From the NCBI RefSeq assembly GCF_007673235.1, contig NZ_VDZH01000001.1:735261-799260 (forward strand): DNA of 64,000 nt, written 5' to 3'. Positions 16,822 through 25,186 of the stretch are shown piece by piece (the first letter of the stretch is position 1; each line of letters opens with the position of its first letter). The DNA comes from Curtobacterium pusillum (GTDB taxonomy: Bacteria > Actinomycetota > Actinomycetes > Actinomycetales > Microbacteriaceae). The position numbers and the translations under genes are program-made. Below the pieces are notes generated by a model. It made no database searches and was not told the origin of the DNA. It was given only the letters and a program-made list of their open reading frames with translations.

Positions 16822-17100
16822 GTTCGATGCCTCTCTTGGTGGTGAATGCAAGGGTCCTGAGCCGGAGGTGGATCGTCTGTGTGCCCGGCCAGGAACGCTC
16901 ATTGCTATCACCCTGTCACGGAACTGCACGAACCGAGGGAGATTTGTTTACACCGCTGTAATGCAGGAGTGCGTCGCGTGTTGCATCATCCGTGCGTGCG
17001 AGACCGGCGCGTCGCGCACGAAAGTTGCGCGTTGCAACGGGCGGTCTTGTCGCGCTCCACCCGCGCGGCGACTCGGCTTCGGTCCCCCGGTCGGGTTCCC
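16822..17100. promoter_or_regulatory. dppA upstream region
   Basis: A 531-base gap separates dppA from dnaG. This half is more AT-rich than its surroundings near 16941-16970 and holds the palindrome TTACACCGCTGTAA (16948-16961), a likely regulator site. GTTGCGCGTTGCAAC at 17024-17038 is a second small symmetrical site. I see no convincing coding frame and could not fix the -10/-35 boxes. Confidence 0.45.
16948..16961. promoter_or_regulatory. Possible operator upstream of dppA
   Basis: TTACA-CCGC-TGTAA, 5-bp arms and 4-nt centre, in the only AT-rich patch of the gap, 127 bases from the dppA ATG. Symmetry fits a dimeric repressor. Confidence 0.4.
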
Positions 17101-17101
17101 T

Positions 17102-17190
17102 GAGGTCGCACGAAACGTCGCTCGCCCGGGCCGGACGCAGCACGTCGTGCGACCTCGGTGAAACGCACGCGGCATGTCGTGCGACCTCGG
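17102..17190. repeat. Family D element, copy 1
   Basis: GAGGTCGC at 17102 is followed 47 bases later by its complement arm GCGACCTC (17149) and 32 bases later by another (17181). Copies 2 and 3 repeat the same 47/32 spacing. Lies downstream of dnaG on its strand. Confidence 0.8.
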
Positions 17191-17222
17191 AAGGTTGGCT
17201 GGAGTCGCGGCGCTCGTGCGCC

Positions 17223-17311
17223 GAGGTCGCTCGAACTGCCGCTCCGCCGCGTCACGAGCGGCCATTCGTGCGACCTCGGCGCAACGCACGTGGCATGTCG
17301 TGCGACCTCGG
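17223..17311. repeat. Family D element, copy 2
   Basis: GAGGTCGC at 17223, GCGACCTC at 17270 and 17302 (spacing 47 and 32). Shares ACGCACGYGGCATGTCGTGC between the last two arms with copy 1. Ends 42 bases before the dnaG stop. Confidence 0.8.
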
Positions 17312-17352
17312 GCACCGCCCGCCGCCACCGCCCGTCCGCCGGACCGGCTGCG

Positions 17353-19284
17353 CTAGGAAGCAGCCTCGGCGTCGGCGCGCAACCGCATCCGCTGGGCGTC
17401 GATGTCGACCAGCTGCCGTTGGATCTCGGCGCGGCGATCGGCCTGCTCGTGCGGGTCCGCCCGCTGCAGCTGCCCGAGCAGGGACGCTTTTCGCGCGAGG
17501 AGGTCCCGCTCCACCAGCGCCACGACGATGCTCCGGGCGTAGATCGCCAGGTCCTCGTCGGTGCGCGCCGGGATCGGCGCCAACGCGAGCTCCTGCACGA
17601 GCCCCCGGAACGGCGCCGGGACGTCCTGGAGCAACCGGTCGAGCCAGTCCCCTGCGCCGACGGCGTCGACGTTCGCGACCACGGCGTCCCGGACGACGGA
17701 GAGCATCGGCGCCGAGAACGTCGCGGCGGCGGCCAGACCGAGCAGCGGCGCACCGACGTGCCCGGGCTGCTGCACCATCGCCATCACGGCGTCGCGCTCC
17801 ATACGCGTGATCGGGTCGTTCGGCAGCAGACGGAGTCCGGCGACCGGCTCTTCCGGCGGGGTGACCAGCTCGCCACCCGGACCGGCCTGCCCGACCGGCA
17901 CCGTGCCTCCTGTCCGGTCGTCGTGCCGACCGCCGGAGCCGGACCCGGCTCGCTGACGGGCGTTCTCGACGGCTCGGCGCACCTCGGGGATGTCCATCCC
18001 GAGCCACTTCGCGGTCTCCCGCGTGTACGCGGTCGCGAGGGTGCGGTCCCGGATGCCGGCGACGACGGGTGCCGCGTCGCGGAGCCCGGCGACGCGGCCC
18101 TCGGCGGTCTCGATGTCGTGCGTGGCGAGGCGACGCCGGATGATGAACTCGAACATCGGACGCTTGGTCTCGATGAGCCGGGTGACGGCGGAGTCACCGC
18201 GGGCGAGCCGCAGGTCGCACGGGTCGAGCCCGCCGGGCGCCACGGCGACGTACGTCTGCGACGCGAACCGGCTCTCCTCTGCGAACGCGCGGGAGGCAGC
18301 TCGCTGCCCGGCCTCGTCCGGGTCGAACGTGAAGACGATGTTGCCGAGCTGCGACAGGTCACGCCCGGCGGAGTCGCCGAGCATCGGGCGCAGCACCTTG
18401 ATGTGCTCGACGCCGAACGACGTCCCGCAGGTGGCGACCGCGGTGGTGATGCCCGCGAGGTGGCACGCCATGACGTCGGTGTACCCCTCGACGATGACGA
18501 CCTGCTTCTGCTTCGAGATGTCCCGCCGGGCGAGGTCGATCCCGTAGAGCACCTGGCTCTTGTGGTAAATCGGGGTCTCCGGCGTGTTGAGGTACTTCGG
18601 GCCCTTGTCGTCGTCGAGCAGCCGGCGCGCGCCGAAGCCGATCGTCGCCCCGGTCACGTCTCGGATCGGCCACATCAGACGCCCACGGAACCGGTCGTAC
18701 GGGGAGCGGTCGCCCTGCCCGGCGAGCCCCGCGGCGAGGATCTCGTCCATCGAGAACCCGCGACTGCGCAGGTGCTCGCGCGTGGCGTCGTAGGACTGCG
18801 GTGCGAAGCCGACACCGAAGTGCTGCGCAGCCGCCGGGTCGAAGCCGCGCTCCCCCAGGAACTGCCGGGCGGGTTCGGCCGCCGCGGTGGTGAGCTGCGC
18901 GACGTAGAACTGCTGCGCGGCCTCGTTCGCGGCGATCAGCCGGGCGCGCTGGTTGTAGTCCGTGCGCGGACCGTCGCCCTCTTCGTAGTGGAGCGTGAAG
19001 CCGATCTTCGCCGCCATCCGCTCGACGGCTTCCTGGAAGGTGGTGTGGTCCTGCCGGATGATGAACTCGAAGACGTCGCCGTCCTCGCCGCAGCCGAAGC
19101 AGTGGTACCGACCGACCTGCGGCCGGACGTGGAACGACGGCGATCGTTCGTCGTGGAAGGGGCAGAGGCCCTTCAACGAGCCGACACCGGCGGACTTCAG
19201 GGTCACGTAGTCGCCGACGACGTCCGCGATGTTGACACGCGAGCGGACCTCGTCGATGTCGTTACGCGCGATCCTGCCAGCCAC
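17353..19284 (-). CDS. dnaG: DNA primase
   Basis: 643 residues; makes RNA primers at the replication fork. CHC2 zinc domain with Cys41, His44, Cys62 and Cys65 (CPFHDERS...HCFGCGEDG), core RNA-polymerase domain, Toprim motif VIVEGYTDVMACHLAG and acidic FDPDEAGQRAA, then the C-terminal helicase-binding domain ending in a coiled region. Start GTG lies 6 nt after TAGGAT, no ribosome site: leaderless. It follows dgt and dusB on the same strand, the order seen in many actinobacteria, but has its own promoter. Confidence 0.97.
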   Translation of the reverse strand: MAGRIARNDIDEVRSRVNIADVVGDYVTLKSAGVGSLKGLCPFHDERSPSFHVRPQVGRYHCFGCGEDGDVFEFIIRQDHTTFQEAVERMAAKIGFTLHYEEGDGPRTDYNQRARLIAANEAAQQFYVAQLTTAAAEPARQFLGERGFDPAAAQHFGVGFAPQSYDATREHLRSRGFSMDEILAAGLAGQGDRSPYDRFRGRLMWPIRDVTGATIGFGARRLLDDDKGPKYLNTPETPIYHKSQVLYGIDLARRDISKQKQVVIVEGYTDVMACHLAGITTAVATCGTSFGVEHIKVLRPMLGDSAGRDLSQLGNIVFTFDPDEAGQRAASRAFAEESRFASQTYVAVAPGGLDPCDLRLARGDSAVTRLIETKRPMFEFIIRRRLATHDIETAEGRVAGLRDAAPVVAGIRDRTLATAYTRETAKWLGMDIPEVRRAVENARQRAGSGSGGRHDDRTGGTVPVGQAGPGGELVTPPEEPVAGLRLLPNDPITRMERDAVMAMVQQPGHVGAPLLGLAAAATFSAPMLSVVRDAVVANVDAVGAGDWLDRLLQDVPAPFRGLVQELALAPIPARTDEDLAIYARSIVVALVERDLLARKASLLGQLQRADPHEQADRRAEIQRQLVDIDAQRMRLRADAEAAS

Positions 19285-19290
19285 CCCTCG

Positions 19291-19296
19291 ATCCTA
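19291..19296 (-). promoter_or_regulatory. Leaderless -10 box of dnaG
   Basis: TAGGAT on the minus strand, 6 nt from the GTG at 19284. No Shine-Dalgarno sequence between. Confidence 0.6.
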
Positions 19297-19350
19297 GTTC
19301 GTGGCGGTGACACCGCCCGACCGAACGGGCGTCCTGTGGACGGGCGACGG

Positions 19351-19398
19351 CCTGGAGGCGCGGCTCGGCTCCACCCGTCGGCGTCCGTCCCGGGACGG
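19351..19398. repeat. Family A core and adjacent 14-bp palindrome
   Basis: CCTGGAGGCGCGG at 19351-19363 in the 209-base dgt/dnaG gap, followed by the palindrome CCGTCCCGGGACGG (19385-19398). Probably the 3' end structure of the dusB-dgt transcript. Confidence 0.5.
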
Positions 19399-19493
19399 TG
19401 CGTTCGACGCCGTCGAGTCGCGTCCGTGGGACGGGTCGCGTCGGCAGGACGGGCCGCCGTCGGCGGCTTCGGTTCGCGTCCGGGGCCTGCGGC

Positions 19494-20783
19494 TCAGACC
19501 GGGATGTGGACGCTCTCGTGCTCGCCGACCACGAGCCGCCGGTGCCACGCCAACGCGCCCTGGTCCGTCAAGCTCGCGACCTGGTCGACCACCGCACGCA
19601 GCCGTCCGGTGTCGTCGGAGGCAGCACGCCAGTCGGCGGCGAACCCCGGCTCGAGGTCCGCGCTCCCGCTCGCCGCGAGGGCGTCGAGCAGTTCCGTGAG
19701 GATCCGACGCTGGTCCTCGTACACCGGCTGCCGGTCGCCCTGCGTCATCACGAAGGCCGCGACGATGCCCTTGAGCACCGCGATCTCGCCGATGATCTCC
19801 GGCGGCGTCACCACCGAGGCAGCGAAGCGCACGAGGGACCCCGACGCGTAGGACTCCCGCGTCGCAGCGGTCGCGGTCCGCGCGAATCGGCCGATGAGCT
19901 GCGAGGTGAGGTTCTTCAGGCGCGCCAGGTCCCGCCGCGACCCGTCGTACGACGTCATCCACAGCGGCAACGCGCGGAGCCGGTCGAAGGCGTCGAGGAG
20001 CTCGTCGCGGCTGAGGTCCGAACCGACCCACGCGTGCATGGCCGACACGATGTCGTTCTCGCCGACGCGGTCCCCGAGCGCGGCGACGTCGATGAAGCCC
20101 GCGACGACGGCGTCCTCGAAGTCGTGCACCGAGTACGCGATGTCGTCGGACAGGTCCATGACCTGCGCCTCGATGCAGCGCTGCCGTCGAGGAGCGCCCG
20201 CGCGCAGCCACTCGAAGGCGTCGTGGTCGTCGTCGTAGAAGCCGAACTTGGTGCGCCCCGACGATGCTTCGGACACGCCCTGGGCGGCCGGCCACGGGTA
20301 CTTGCAGCTCGCGTCGAGCGACGCCCGCGTGAGGTTCAGTCCGTAGGGCCGATCATCGTCCGGTCCGTCGCCGTACACCTTCGGCTCGAGCCGGGTGAGG
20401 AGTCGCAGCGTCTGCGCGTTCCCCTCGAACCCGCCGATGCCCGCGGCCCAGGCGTTCACCGCGGTCTCGCCGTTGTGCCCGAACGGCGGGTGGCCGATGT
20501 CGTGCGCGAGGCAGGCGGTGTCGACGACGTCGGGGTCGAGGCCGAGCGAGTCGGCGAGCTCCCGGCCGACCTGGGCGACCTCGAGCGAGTGCGTCAACCG
20601 GTTCCGGGCGAAGTCGAGGCCGGTCGTCGGGCTGAGGACCTGGGTCTTCGCGGCGAGTCGCCGGAGCGCGCTCGAGTGCAGGAGCCGTGCGCGGTCACGG
20701 GCGAAGTCGGACCGACGGCTGCCGTGGGTCTCGGGCAGCCAGCGCTCGGCGTCGGCCGGCCCGTACGAACTCGTGGCGCTCAT
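19494..20783 (-). CDS. dgt: Deoxyguanosinetriphosphate triphosphohydrolase-like protein
   Basis: 429-residue HD-domain dNTP triphosphohydrolase (dNTP to deoxynucleoside + PPPi). Metal-binding HD residues are in NRLTHSLEVAQVG and CLAHDIGHPPFGHNGE, and a second Asp in MDLSDDIAYSVHDFEDA. The C-terminal dGTPase extension is full length. ATG overlaps the dusB stop (ATGA), so the two are translationally coupled. It lies upstream of dnaG, a conserved pairing that may link dNTP pools to replication; the true substrate nucleotide is not deducible. Confidence 0.93.
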   Translation of the reverse strand: MSATSSYGPADAERWLPETHGSRRSDFARDRARLLHSSALRRLAAKTQVLSPTTGLDFARNRLTHSLEVAQVGRELADSLGLDPDVVDTACLAHDIGHPPFGHNGETAVNAWAAGIGGFEGNAQTLRLLTRLEPKVYGDGPDDDRPYGLNLTRASLDASCKYPWPAAQGVSEASSGRTKFGFYDDDHDAFEWLRAGAPRRQRCIEAQVMDLSDDIAYSVHDFEDAVVAGFIDVAALGDRVGENDIVSAMHAWVGSDLSRDELLDAFDRLRALPLWMTSYDGSRRDLARLKNLTSQLIGRFARTATAATRESYASGSLVRFAASVVTPPEIIGEIAVLKGIVAAFVMTQGDRQPVYEDQRRILTELLDALAASGSADLEPGFAADWRAASDDTGRLRAVVDQVASLTDQGALAWHRRLVVGEHESVHIPV

Positions 20784-21952
20784 CCGCCGCTGTGGTGCAG
20801 CTCGGCGGCGGCGAGGACCTTGCGGAACTCGCTGTCGACGTCGCGCGACTCGAGCCAGCGGTCGGGCAGGGCGGTGCGCTTCGGGTGGCCCGCTCGACCG
20901 CGCGGGCCCTCGGCGTCGGCGCCCGGGTACGGCGCGTCGTGGTCGAGCTGCGCGAGCAGGTCGTCGATCTCCTGCAGGCTGGACGCCATCGCGAGCCCGG
21001 ACCGGACGTCCCCGCCGATCGGGTACCCCTTGAAGTACCAGGCGACGTGCTTCCGGATGTCCCGGCAGCCGTGCTCCTCCGAGCCGAAGAACTCGACGAG
21101 CAGTTCGGCGTGCCGCTTGAACGCGACCGCCACCTCGCCGAGGGTCGGCATGTAGCGCAGGCCCTCGCCGCGGAACGCCGCCGCGAGGTCGCCGAACAAC
21201 CACGGCCGACCGAGGCACCCGCGCCCGACGACCACGCCGTCGGCCCCGGTCTCGTCGACCATGCGCAGGGCGTCGGCCGCGGACCAGATGTCACCGTTGC
21301 CGAGCACCGGGATGTCGGTGATGGTCTCCTTCAGGGTGGCGATCGCCGACCAGTCCGCGTGCCCCGAGTAGTGCTCGTTGGCGGTGCGGGCGTGCAGGGA
21401 GACCGCCGCGACACCGGCGTCCCGTGCGATGCGGGCGGCGTCGAGGTACGTGAGGTGGTCGCTGTCGATGCCCTTGCGCATCTTCACGGTGACGGGGACG
21501 TCACCGGCGGCGCGCACCGTCTTCGTCACGAGCTCCTTGAAGAGGTCGAGCTTCCACGGCAGTGCCGCTCCCCCGCCCTTCCGCGTGACCTTGGGAACCG
21601 GGCACCCGAAGTTGAGGTCGATGTGGTCCGCTCGGTCCTCGCCCACGAGGATCGTCGCGGCCTCGGCCACCGTGTTCGGCTCGACGCCGTACAGCTGGAT
21701 CGATCGCGGGGTCTCGGACTCGTGGTGCTGGATGAGCTGCATCGACACGGGGGTGCGTTCGACCAGCGCGCGGGACGTGATCATCTCGCAGACGTACAGG
21801 CCGGCGCCGTACTCGCGGCAGAGCCGGCGGTAGGCCATGTTGGTGATGCCCGCCATCGGCGCGAGCACGACCGGCACGTCGACCTCGATGGGGCCGATGC
21901 GCAGGGGCTTCGCCGGACGGGTCGCCGTCCTGGGTGCGTCAGTGATCGTCAT
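20780..21952 (-). CDS. dusB: tRNA-dihydrouridine synthase
   Basis: 390 residues, FMN-dependent TIM-barrel enzyme that reduces uridines in the tRNA D-loop. FMN-site entry VVLAPMAGITNMAYRRLC, catalytic Cys in LNFGCPVPKVTRKGGGAAL, phosphate-binding GNGDIWSAADAL and GVVVGRGCLGRPWLF, then the small helical tRNA-binding domain. ATG at 21952 has GGGAG upstream; longer frames have Arg-rich tails. Diverges from ybaK with 47 bases between starts. Confidence 0.94.
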   Translation of the reverse strand: MTITDAPRTATRPAKPLRIGPIEVDVPVVLAPMAGITNMAYRRLCREYGAGLYVCEMITSRALVERTPVSMQLIQHHESETPRSIQLYGVEPNTVAEAATILVGEDRADHIDLNFGCPVPKVTRKGGGAALPWKLDLFKELVTKTVRAAGDVPVTVKMRKGIDSDHLTYLDAARIARDAGVAAVSLHARTANEHYSGHADWSAIATLKETITDIPVLGNGDIWSAADALRMVDETGADGVVVGRGCLGRPWLFGDLAAAFRGEGLRYMPTLGEVAVAFKRHAELLVEFFGSEEHGCRDIRKHVAWYFKGYPIGGDVRSGLAMASSLQEIDDLLAQLDHDAPYPGADAEGPRGRAGHPKRTALPDRWLESRDVDSEFRKVLAAAELHHSGG

Positions 21953-21986
21953 ACGTCTCCCATTCTCCCACGTCGGTGCCCGCCGG

Positions 21987-21992
21987 TAGCGT
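21987..21992 (+). promoter_or_regulatory. Leaderless -10 box of ybaK
   Basis: TAGCGT, 7 nt before the ATG at 22000, no ribosome site. Confidence 0.5.
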
Positions 21993-21999
21993 TCTCCAC

Positions 22000-22497
22000 A
22001 TGACGACCGACGCCACGAGCCGATTCGACACCTCCCGATTCGACGCCGACGCCACCGCCCGCGCGCTCCGGGTCGACGTCGTCGAACGCCCGGCGGCGAA
22101 CTCCCTGCACGAGGCCGCAGCACTGCTCGGCATCGAACCGGGCGACATCGTGAAGACCCTCGTCGTCAAGCGGCACGACGGCGGCTTCCTGCTCGCCCTG
22201 GTGCCCGGCGGCCGGAGCATCGCGTGGAAGAAGCTCCGGACCGTCGTCGGCGTCAACAAGCTCTCGATGCCCGACGCCGCCACCGCACTCGAGGCCTCCG
22301 GCTACGAACGCGGCACCATCACCCCGATCGGCGCGACCGGCGACCTGCCGGTCTACGCCGACGAGCGGATCGTCGGACGCCGGGTCGCGCTCGGCGCCGG
22401 CCGCCACGGCGCGAGCGCCTTCGTCGACGCCGACGACCTGATCGCGGCCTACGCCGCGACGGTCGCCGACATCACCGACGAGGAACCCGTCCGCTAG
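22000..22497 (+). CDS. ybaK: YbaK/EbsC family aminoacyl-tRNA deacylase
   Basis: 165 residues; hydrolyses mischarged tRNA (Cys-tRNA-Pro type editing) in trans. Family marks: EAAALLGIEPGDIVKTLVVK with the conserved Lys, FLLALVPGGRSIAWKKLR, and the C-terminal ERIVGRRVALGAGRHGASAFVDADDLI. I chose the ATG of MTTDATSR because a -10 box sits 7 nt upstream; an in-frame upstream start has no support. Divergent from dusB. Confidence 0.9.
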   Translation: MTTDATSRFDTSRFDADATARALRVDVVERPAANSLHEAAALLGIEPGDIVKTLVVKRHDGGFLLALVPGGRSIAWKKLRTVVGVNKLSMPDAATALEASGYERGTITPIGATGDLPVYADERIVGRRVALGAGRHGASAFVDADDLIAAYAATVADITDEEPVR

Positions 22498-22512
22498 GTC
22501 CCGTCGGCGCGG

Positions 22513-22582
22513 ATCGCACTGCCAGACGTCTCGATCGCGCCCCGTGCTGGACATCGCGCCCCGCCGCAACGAGGCGCGATGT
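22513..22582. repeat. Direct-then-inverted ATCGC repeat and hairpin
   Basis: Three direct ATCGC words (22513, 22534, 22553) about 20 bases apart, then the inverted copy; ACATCGCGCC (22551-22560) pairs with GGCGCGATGT (22573-22582), 10-bp stem, 12-nt loop. It lies between convergent ybaK and a small ORF and can terminate both. Confidence 0.6.
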
Positions 22583-22637
22583 TCACAGCGGGGCACGGCA
22601 TCGGCCCGCCGAGTAGCGGGTCGACGCACGGGTCCCG

Positions 22638-22808
22638 TCAGTCGGGGACCTCGGTCCAGACGCCCTCCGCGCCGGGGACGAAGCACGAGTCGCCTTCGCA
22701 GACCGGCGCGCCGCCGGACGTGACGAGCGTGAGCAAGGCGGGTCGCGCCTCCAGACCGTCCGACTGGAGGCGCGGCTCGGCCGAGCCGTCGACGCGCACG
22801 TCCGTCAT
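22638..22808 (-). CDS. Small protein of 56 residues carrying a family A repeat
   Basis: ATG overlaps the stop of the upstream DsbA-like gene (ATGA), so it is probably translated by coupling. Residues 12-22 (PRLQSDGLEAR) are encoded by an 11-bp inverted repeat CGCGCCTCCAG (22744-22754 and 22764-22774), the family A core. The remaining part has a hydrophobic LLTLVTSGG strand and a CEGDSC motif (Cys37 and Cys42) that may be redox-active or bind metal, fitting its thiol-oxidoreductase neighbour. I do not recognise a family. Confidence 0.55.
   Translation of the reverse strand: MTDVRVDGSAEPRLQSDGLEARPALLTLVTSGGAPVCEGDSCFVPGAEGVWTEVPD
22744..22774. repeat. Family A inverted repeat inside a coding sequence
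   Basis: CGCGCCTCCAG - 9 nt - CTGGAGGCGCG, in frame within the 56-codon ORF. The right arm and flank GACTGGAGGCGCGGCTCGG recur exactly at 25145-25163. Confidence 0.75.
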
Positions 22809-23554
22809 CGGGTCGCCTCCGCGTCGGCTGCCGCGTCCTCCGCGGCGCGCTGCTGGGCGTCCGCGATGTCCGACGGCGTCGTCTCGCGGAGCGCGACGAC
22901 CTGCGTCAGCACCTGCTCGAACGCGGCCGGGTCCTGTGCGCCGGAGACGCCGTACTTGCCGTCGATGACGAAGAACGGGACGCCGTTGATGCCGTACGAC
23001 TGCGCCTGCGCCTGGTCGGCGCGGACGGCCGCGAGCTGGGAGTCGTCGCGCAGGGTGGCGAGGACCTCGTCACGGTCGAGCCCGATCTCCGCGCCCAGGT
23101 CTGCCAGCGTCGCCTCGTCGCCGACGTGTTCACCGCGCTCGAAGTAGGCGGTGAAGAGCCGCTCGACCATCTCGAGCTGCTTGCCCTGCTGCTTCGCGAG
23201 GTGGATGACCTGGTGCGCCTTCACCGTGTTGGTGTGGTGCATCGACTCGAAGTCGTAGTCGAGGCCGACGGACGCGGCGATGCCGGTGACCTGGTCGAGC
23301 ATCTGCTGGGCCTGCTCGACGGGCATGCCCTTGTGGTTCGACAGGAACTCGGCCTCGGTGCCCTCGAAGTCGACCGGGGTGTCCGGGCTCAGTTCGAAGG
23401 AGTGGTACTCGACCTCGACGGGCCGGCCGGAGTCGGTCGCGGCGAAGGCGGCGACGCCGGCCTCGAACTTCCGCTTGCCGATGTAGCACCAGGGGCAGGC
23501 GATGTCCGACCAGACATCCACCTTCACGGTGTCGTTGAGAGCACTGTCGTTCAT
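22805..23554 (-). CDS. DsbA family oxidoreductase (FrnE-like)
   Basis: 249 residues, thioredoxin fold with helical insert; cytoplasmic disulfide oxidoreductase/isomerase of the FrnE group. Active site CPWC at Cys20-Cys23 in WSDIACPWCYIGKRKFE; cis-proline loop GINGVPFFVIDGKYGVSGAQ. No signal peptide. The C-terminal Ala/Glu/Asp-rich helix is low complexity. ATG at 23554 taken because upstream sequence is a large palindrome. Overlaps the next small ORF. Confidence 0.92.
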   Translation of the reverse strand: MNDSALNDTVKVDVWSDIACPWCYIGKRKFEAGVAAFAATDSGRPVEVEYHSFELSPDTPVDFEGTEAEFLSNHKGMPVEQAQQMLDQVTGIAASVGLDYDFESMHHTNTVKAHQVIHLAKQQGKQLEMVERLFTAYFERGEHVGDEATLADLGAEIGLDRDEVLATLRDDSQLAAVRADQAQAQSYGINGVPFFVIDGKYGVSGAQDPAAFEQVLTQVVALRETTPSDIADAQQRAAEDAAADAEATR

Positions 23555-23599
23555 GCCGGGTGCAACGCGATGGCGACGATCGCATTCCCGTCGCTGGCA

Positions 23600-23669
23600 G
23601 CAAAGCACCGGTGTTCGCAGGTCGAACACCCGCGTGTGGGTGTGCAACGCACGAACACCGGTGCTTTGC
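23600..23669. repeat. Nested 18-bp inverted repeat between glyS and the DsbA gene
   Basis: GCAAAGCACCGGTGTTCG (23600-23617) and its exact complement (23652-23669). Inside lies a second inverted pair ACACCC/GGGTGT, and the word CGAACACC occurs again at 23623. Located 14 bases past the glyS stop: terminator of glyS, or another repeat family. Confidence 0.75.
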
Positions 23670-23683
23670 GGAGCGAAACCCCC

Positions 23684-25069
23684 CTACGCGCCGAGCAACC
23701 GCGTCGCGAGGTACCCCTGCAGCTGGTCGAGCGCCACGCGCTCCTGCGACATCGTGTCGCGCTCGCGCACCGTGACTGCCTTGTCCTCGAGCGTGTCGAA
23801 GTCCACCGTGATGCAGAACGGCGTGCCGATCTCGTCGTGGCGACGGTAGCGGCGACCGATCGCGCCGGCGTCGTCGAAGTCGACGTTCCAGTGCTTGCGG
23901 AGGTCGTCCGCGAGGCCACGGGCCACCGGCGACAGCTGCTCGTTGCGGGACAGCGGCAGCACCGCGGCCTTGACGGGCGCCAGGCGCGGGTCGAGCCGCA
24001 GCACCGTGCGCTTGTCGACGCCGCCCTTCGCGTTCGGGGCTTCGTCCTCGTGGTACGAGTCGAGCAGGAACGCCATGAGCGCACGGGTCAGGCCGAAGGA
24101 CGGCTCGATGACGTACGGCACGTACTTCTCGTTCGCGGCCTGGTCGAAGAAGCGCAGGTCCTGCCCCGACGACTCGATGTGGTTGTTGAGGTCGAAGTCG
24201 GTGCGGTTCGCGACGCCCATGAGCTCGCCCCACTCCGAACCGGTGAAGCCGAAGCGGTACTCGATGTCGGCCGTGGCGTCGGAGTAGTGCGCCCGCTCGC
24301 CGTCCGGCACGTCGAAGCGGCGGAGGTTCTCCGGGTCGATGCCGAGGTCGGTGTAGAACGCGACGGAGTCGGCGATCCACTGCTCGTAGTGCTCCTCCGC
24401 CTCGGCCGGGGGCACGAAGTACTCGATCTCCATCTGCTCGAACTCGCGCGTGCGGAAGATGAAGTTGCCGGGCGTGATCTCGTTGCGGAACGCCTTGCCG
24501 ACCTGGCCGATGCCGAACGGGGGCTTCATGCGGCTGGTCGTGACGACCTGCGCGAAGTCGACGAAGATGCCCTGCGCGGTCTCGGGGCGCAGGAAGTTCA
24601 GGCCCTCTTCGGACTCGACCGGGCCGAGGTAGGTCTTGAGCATCCCGGAGAACTCACGGGGCTCGGTCCACTCGCCGCGGGTGCCGCAGTTCGGGCAGGC
24701 GATCTCGGCCATGCGGCCCTCGGGGTCGCGGCCCTTCTTGGCGACGAACGCCTCGATCAGGTGGTCCTCGCGGAACCGGTGGTGGCAGTGCAGGCACTCC
24801 ACGAGCGGGTCGGTGAACGTCGCGACGTGGCCGGAGGCCTCCCACACCTTACGGGGCAGGATCACGGCGGAGTCGAGACCGACCATGTCGCCGCGGCCGC
24901 GGACGAACCGCTGCCACCACTGACGCTTGATGTTCTCCTTGAGCTCCACACCGAGGGGCCCGTAGTCCCACGCGGAGCGGGATCCGCCGTAGATCTCCCC
25001 CGACTGGAAGACGAAGCCGCGGCGCTTGGCCAGGGCGATGACGCTGTCGAGACGGGAGGGCTGTGCCAA
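23684..25069 (-). CDS. glyS: Glycyl-tRNA synthetase, single-chain class II
   Basis: 461 residues of the alpha2, eukaryote/actinobacteria type. N-terminus [35 protein letters not shown] is diagnostic; zinc-like pair CLHCHHRF and [13 protein letters not shown]; motif 2 [17 protein letters not shown]; motif 3 [17 protein letters not shown]; anticodon-binding domain at the C-terminus. Start is TTG, with GGAG 7 bases upstream; no ATG or GTG fits better. Lies between the uppS and DsbA-like genes. Confidence 0.97.
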   Translation of the reverse strand: MAQPSRLDSVIALAKRRGFVFQSGEIYGGSRSAWDYGPLGVELKENIKRQWWQRFVRGRGDMVGLDSAVILPRKVWEASGHVATFTDPLVECLHCHHRFREDHLIEAFVAKKGRDPEGRMAEIACPNCGTRGEWTEPREFSGMLKTYLGPVESEEGLNFLRPETAQGIFVDFAQVVTTSRMKPPFGIGQVGKAFRNEITPGNFIFRTREFEQMEIEYFVPPAEAEEHYEQWIADSVAFYTDLGIDPENLRRFDVPDGERAHYSDATADIEYRFGFTGSEWGELMGVANRTDFDLNNHIESSGQDLRFFDQAANEKYVPYVIEPSFGLTRALMAFLLDSYHEDEAPNAKGGVDKRTVLRLDPRLAPVKAAVLPLSRNEQLSPVARGLADDLRKHWNVDFDDAGAIGRRYRRHDEIGTPFCITVDFDTLEDKAVTVRERDTMSQERVALDQLQGYLATRLLGA

Positions 25070-25144
25070 AGGGTGCTCCAGAGGTCGCCGAGCTGGGTGC
25101 TCGGTGCGGAAACGTACCGGGCAAGCGTACCGGCGTTCGCGTCG

Positions 25145-25163
25145 GACTGGAGGCGCGGCTCGG
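25145..25163. repeat. Family A core, single arm
   Basis: GACTGGAGGCGCGGCTCGG, identical to the copy inside the 56-codon ORF. It lies 24 bases beyond the uppS stop, upstream of glyS. Confidence 0.55.
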
Positions 25164-25186
25164 CCCCGGTGGAGAACCGCCGTCCG

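Noticed and set aside
15187..16845. 552-codon open frame opposite dppA, and similar very long frames opposite leuA, leuS, glyS and rsmE-dnaJ-hrcA
   Set aside because: Third-position GC bias keeps antisense frames open in such genomes. The products are Arg/Asp/Val or Arg/Gly-rich with no domain, while the opposite strand carries well-known proteins.
16822..17352. A gene in the 531-base gap between dppA and dnaG
   Set aside because: Frames here are Arg-rich, run through family D repeats and lack starts with ribosome sites or -10 boxes. Repeats and a regulatory region explain the gap.
22513..22582. Mobile-element end or attachment site next to ybaK
   Set aside because: Repeats are short, no transposase or integrase lies nearby, and the structure is placed exactly between two convergent genes. 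Read as a terminator-type repeat.
25070..25186. T-box or other riboswitch upstream of glyS (and of leuS)
   Set aside because: I looked for a specifier hairpin and the conserved T-box sequence TGGNACCGCG; neither is present, and the leaders are too short. Only a CGTACCGG direct repeat is seen.
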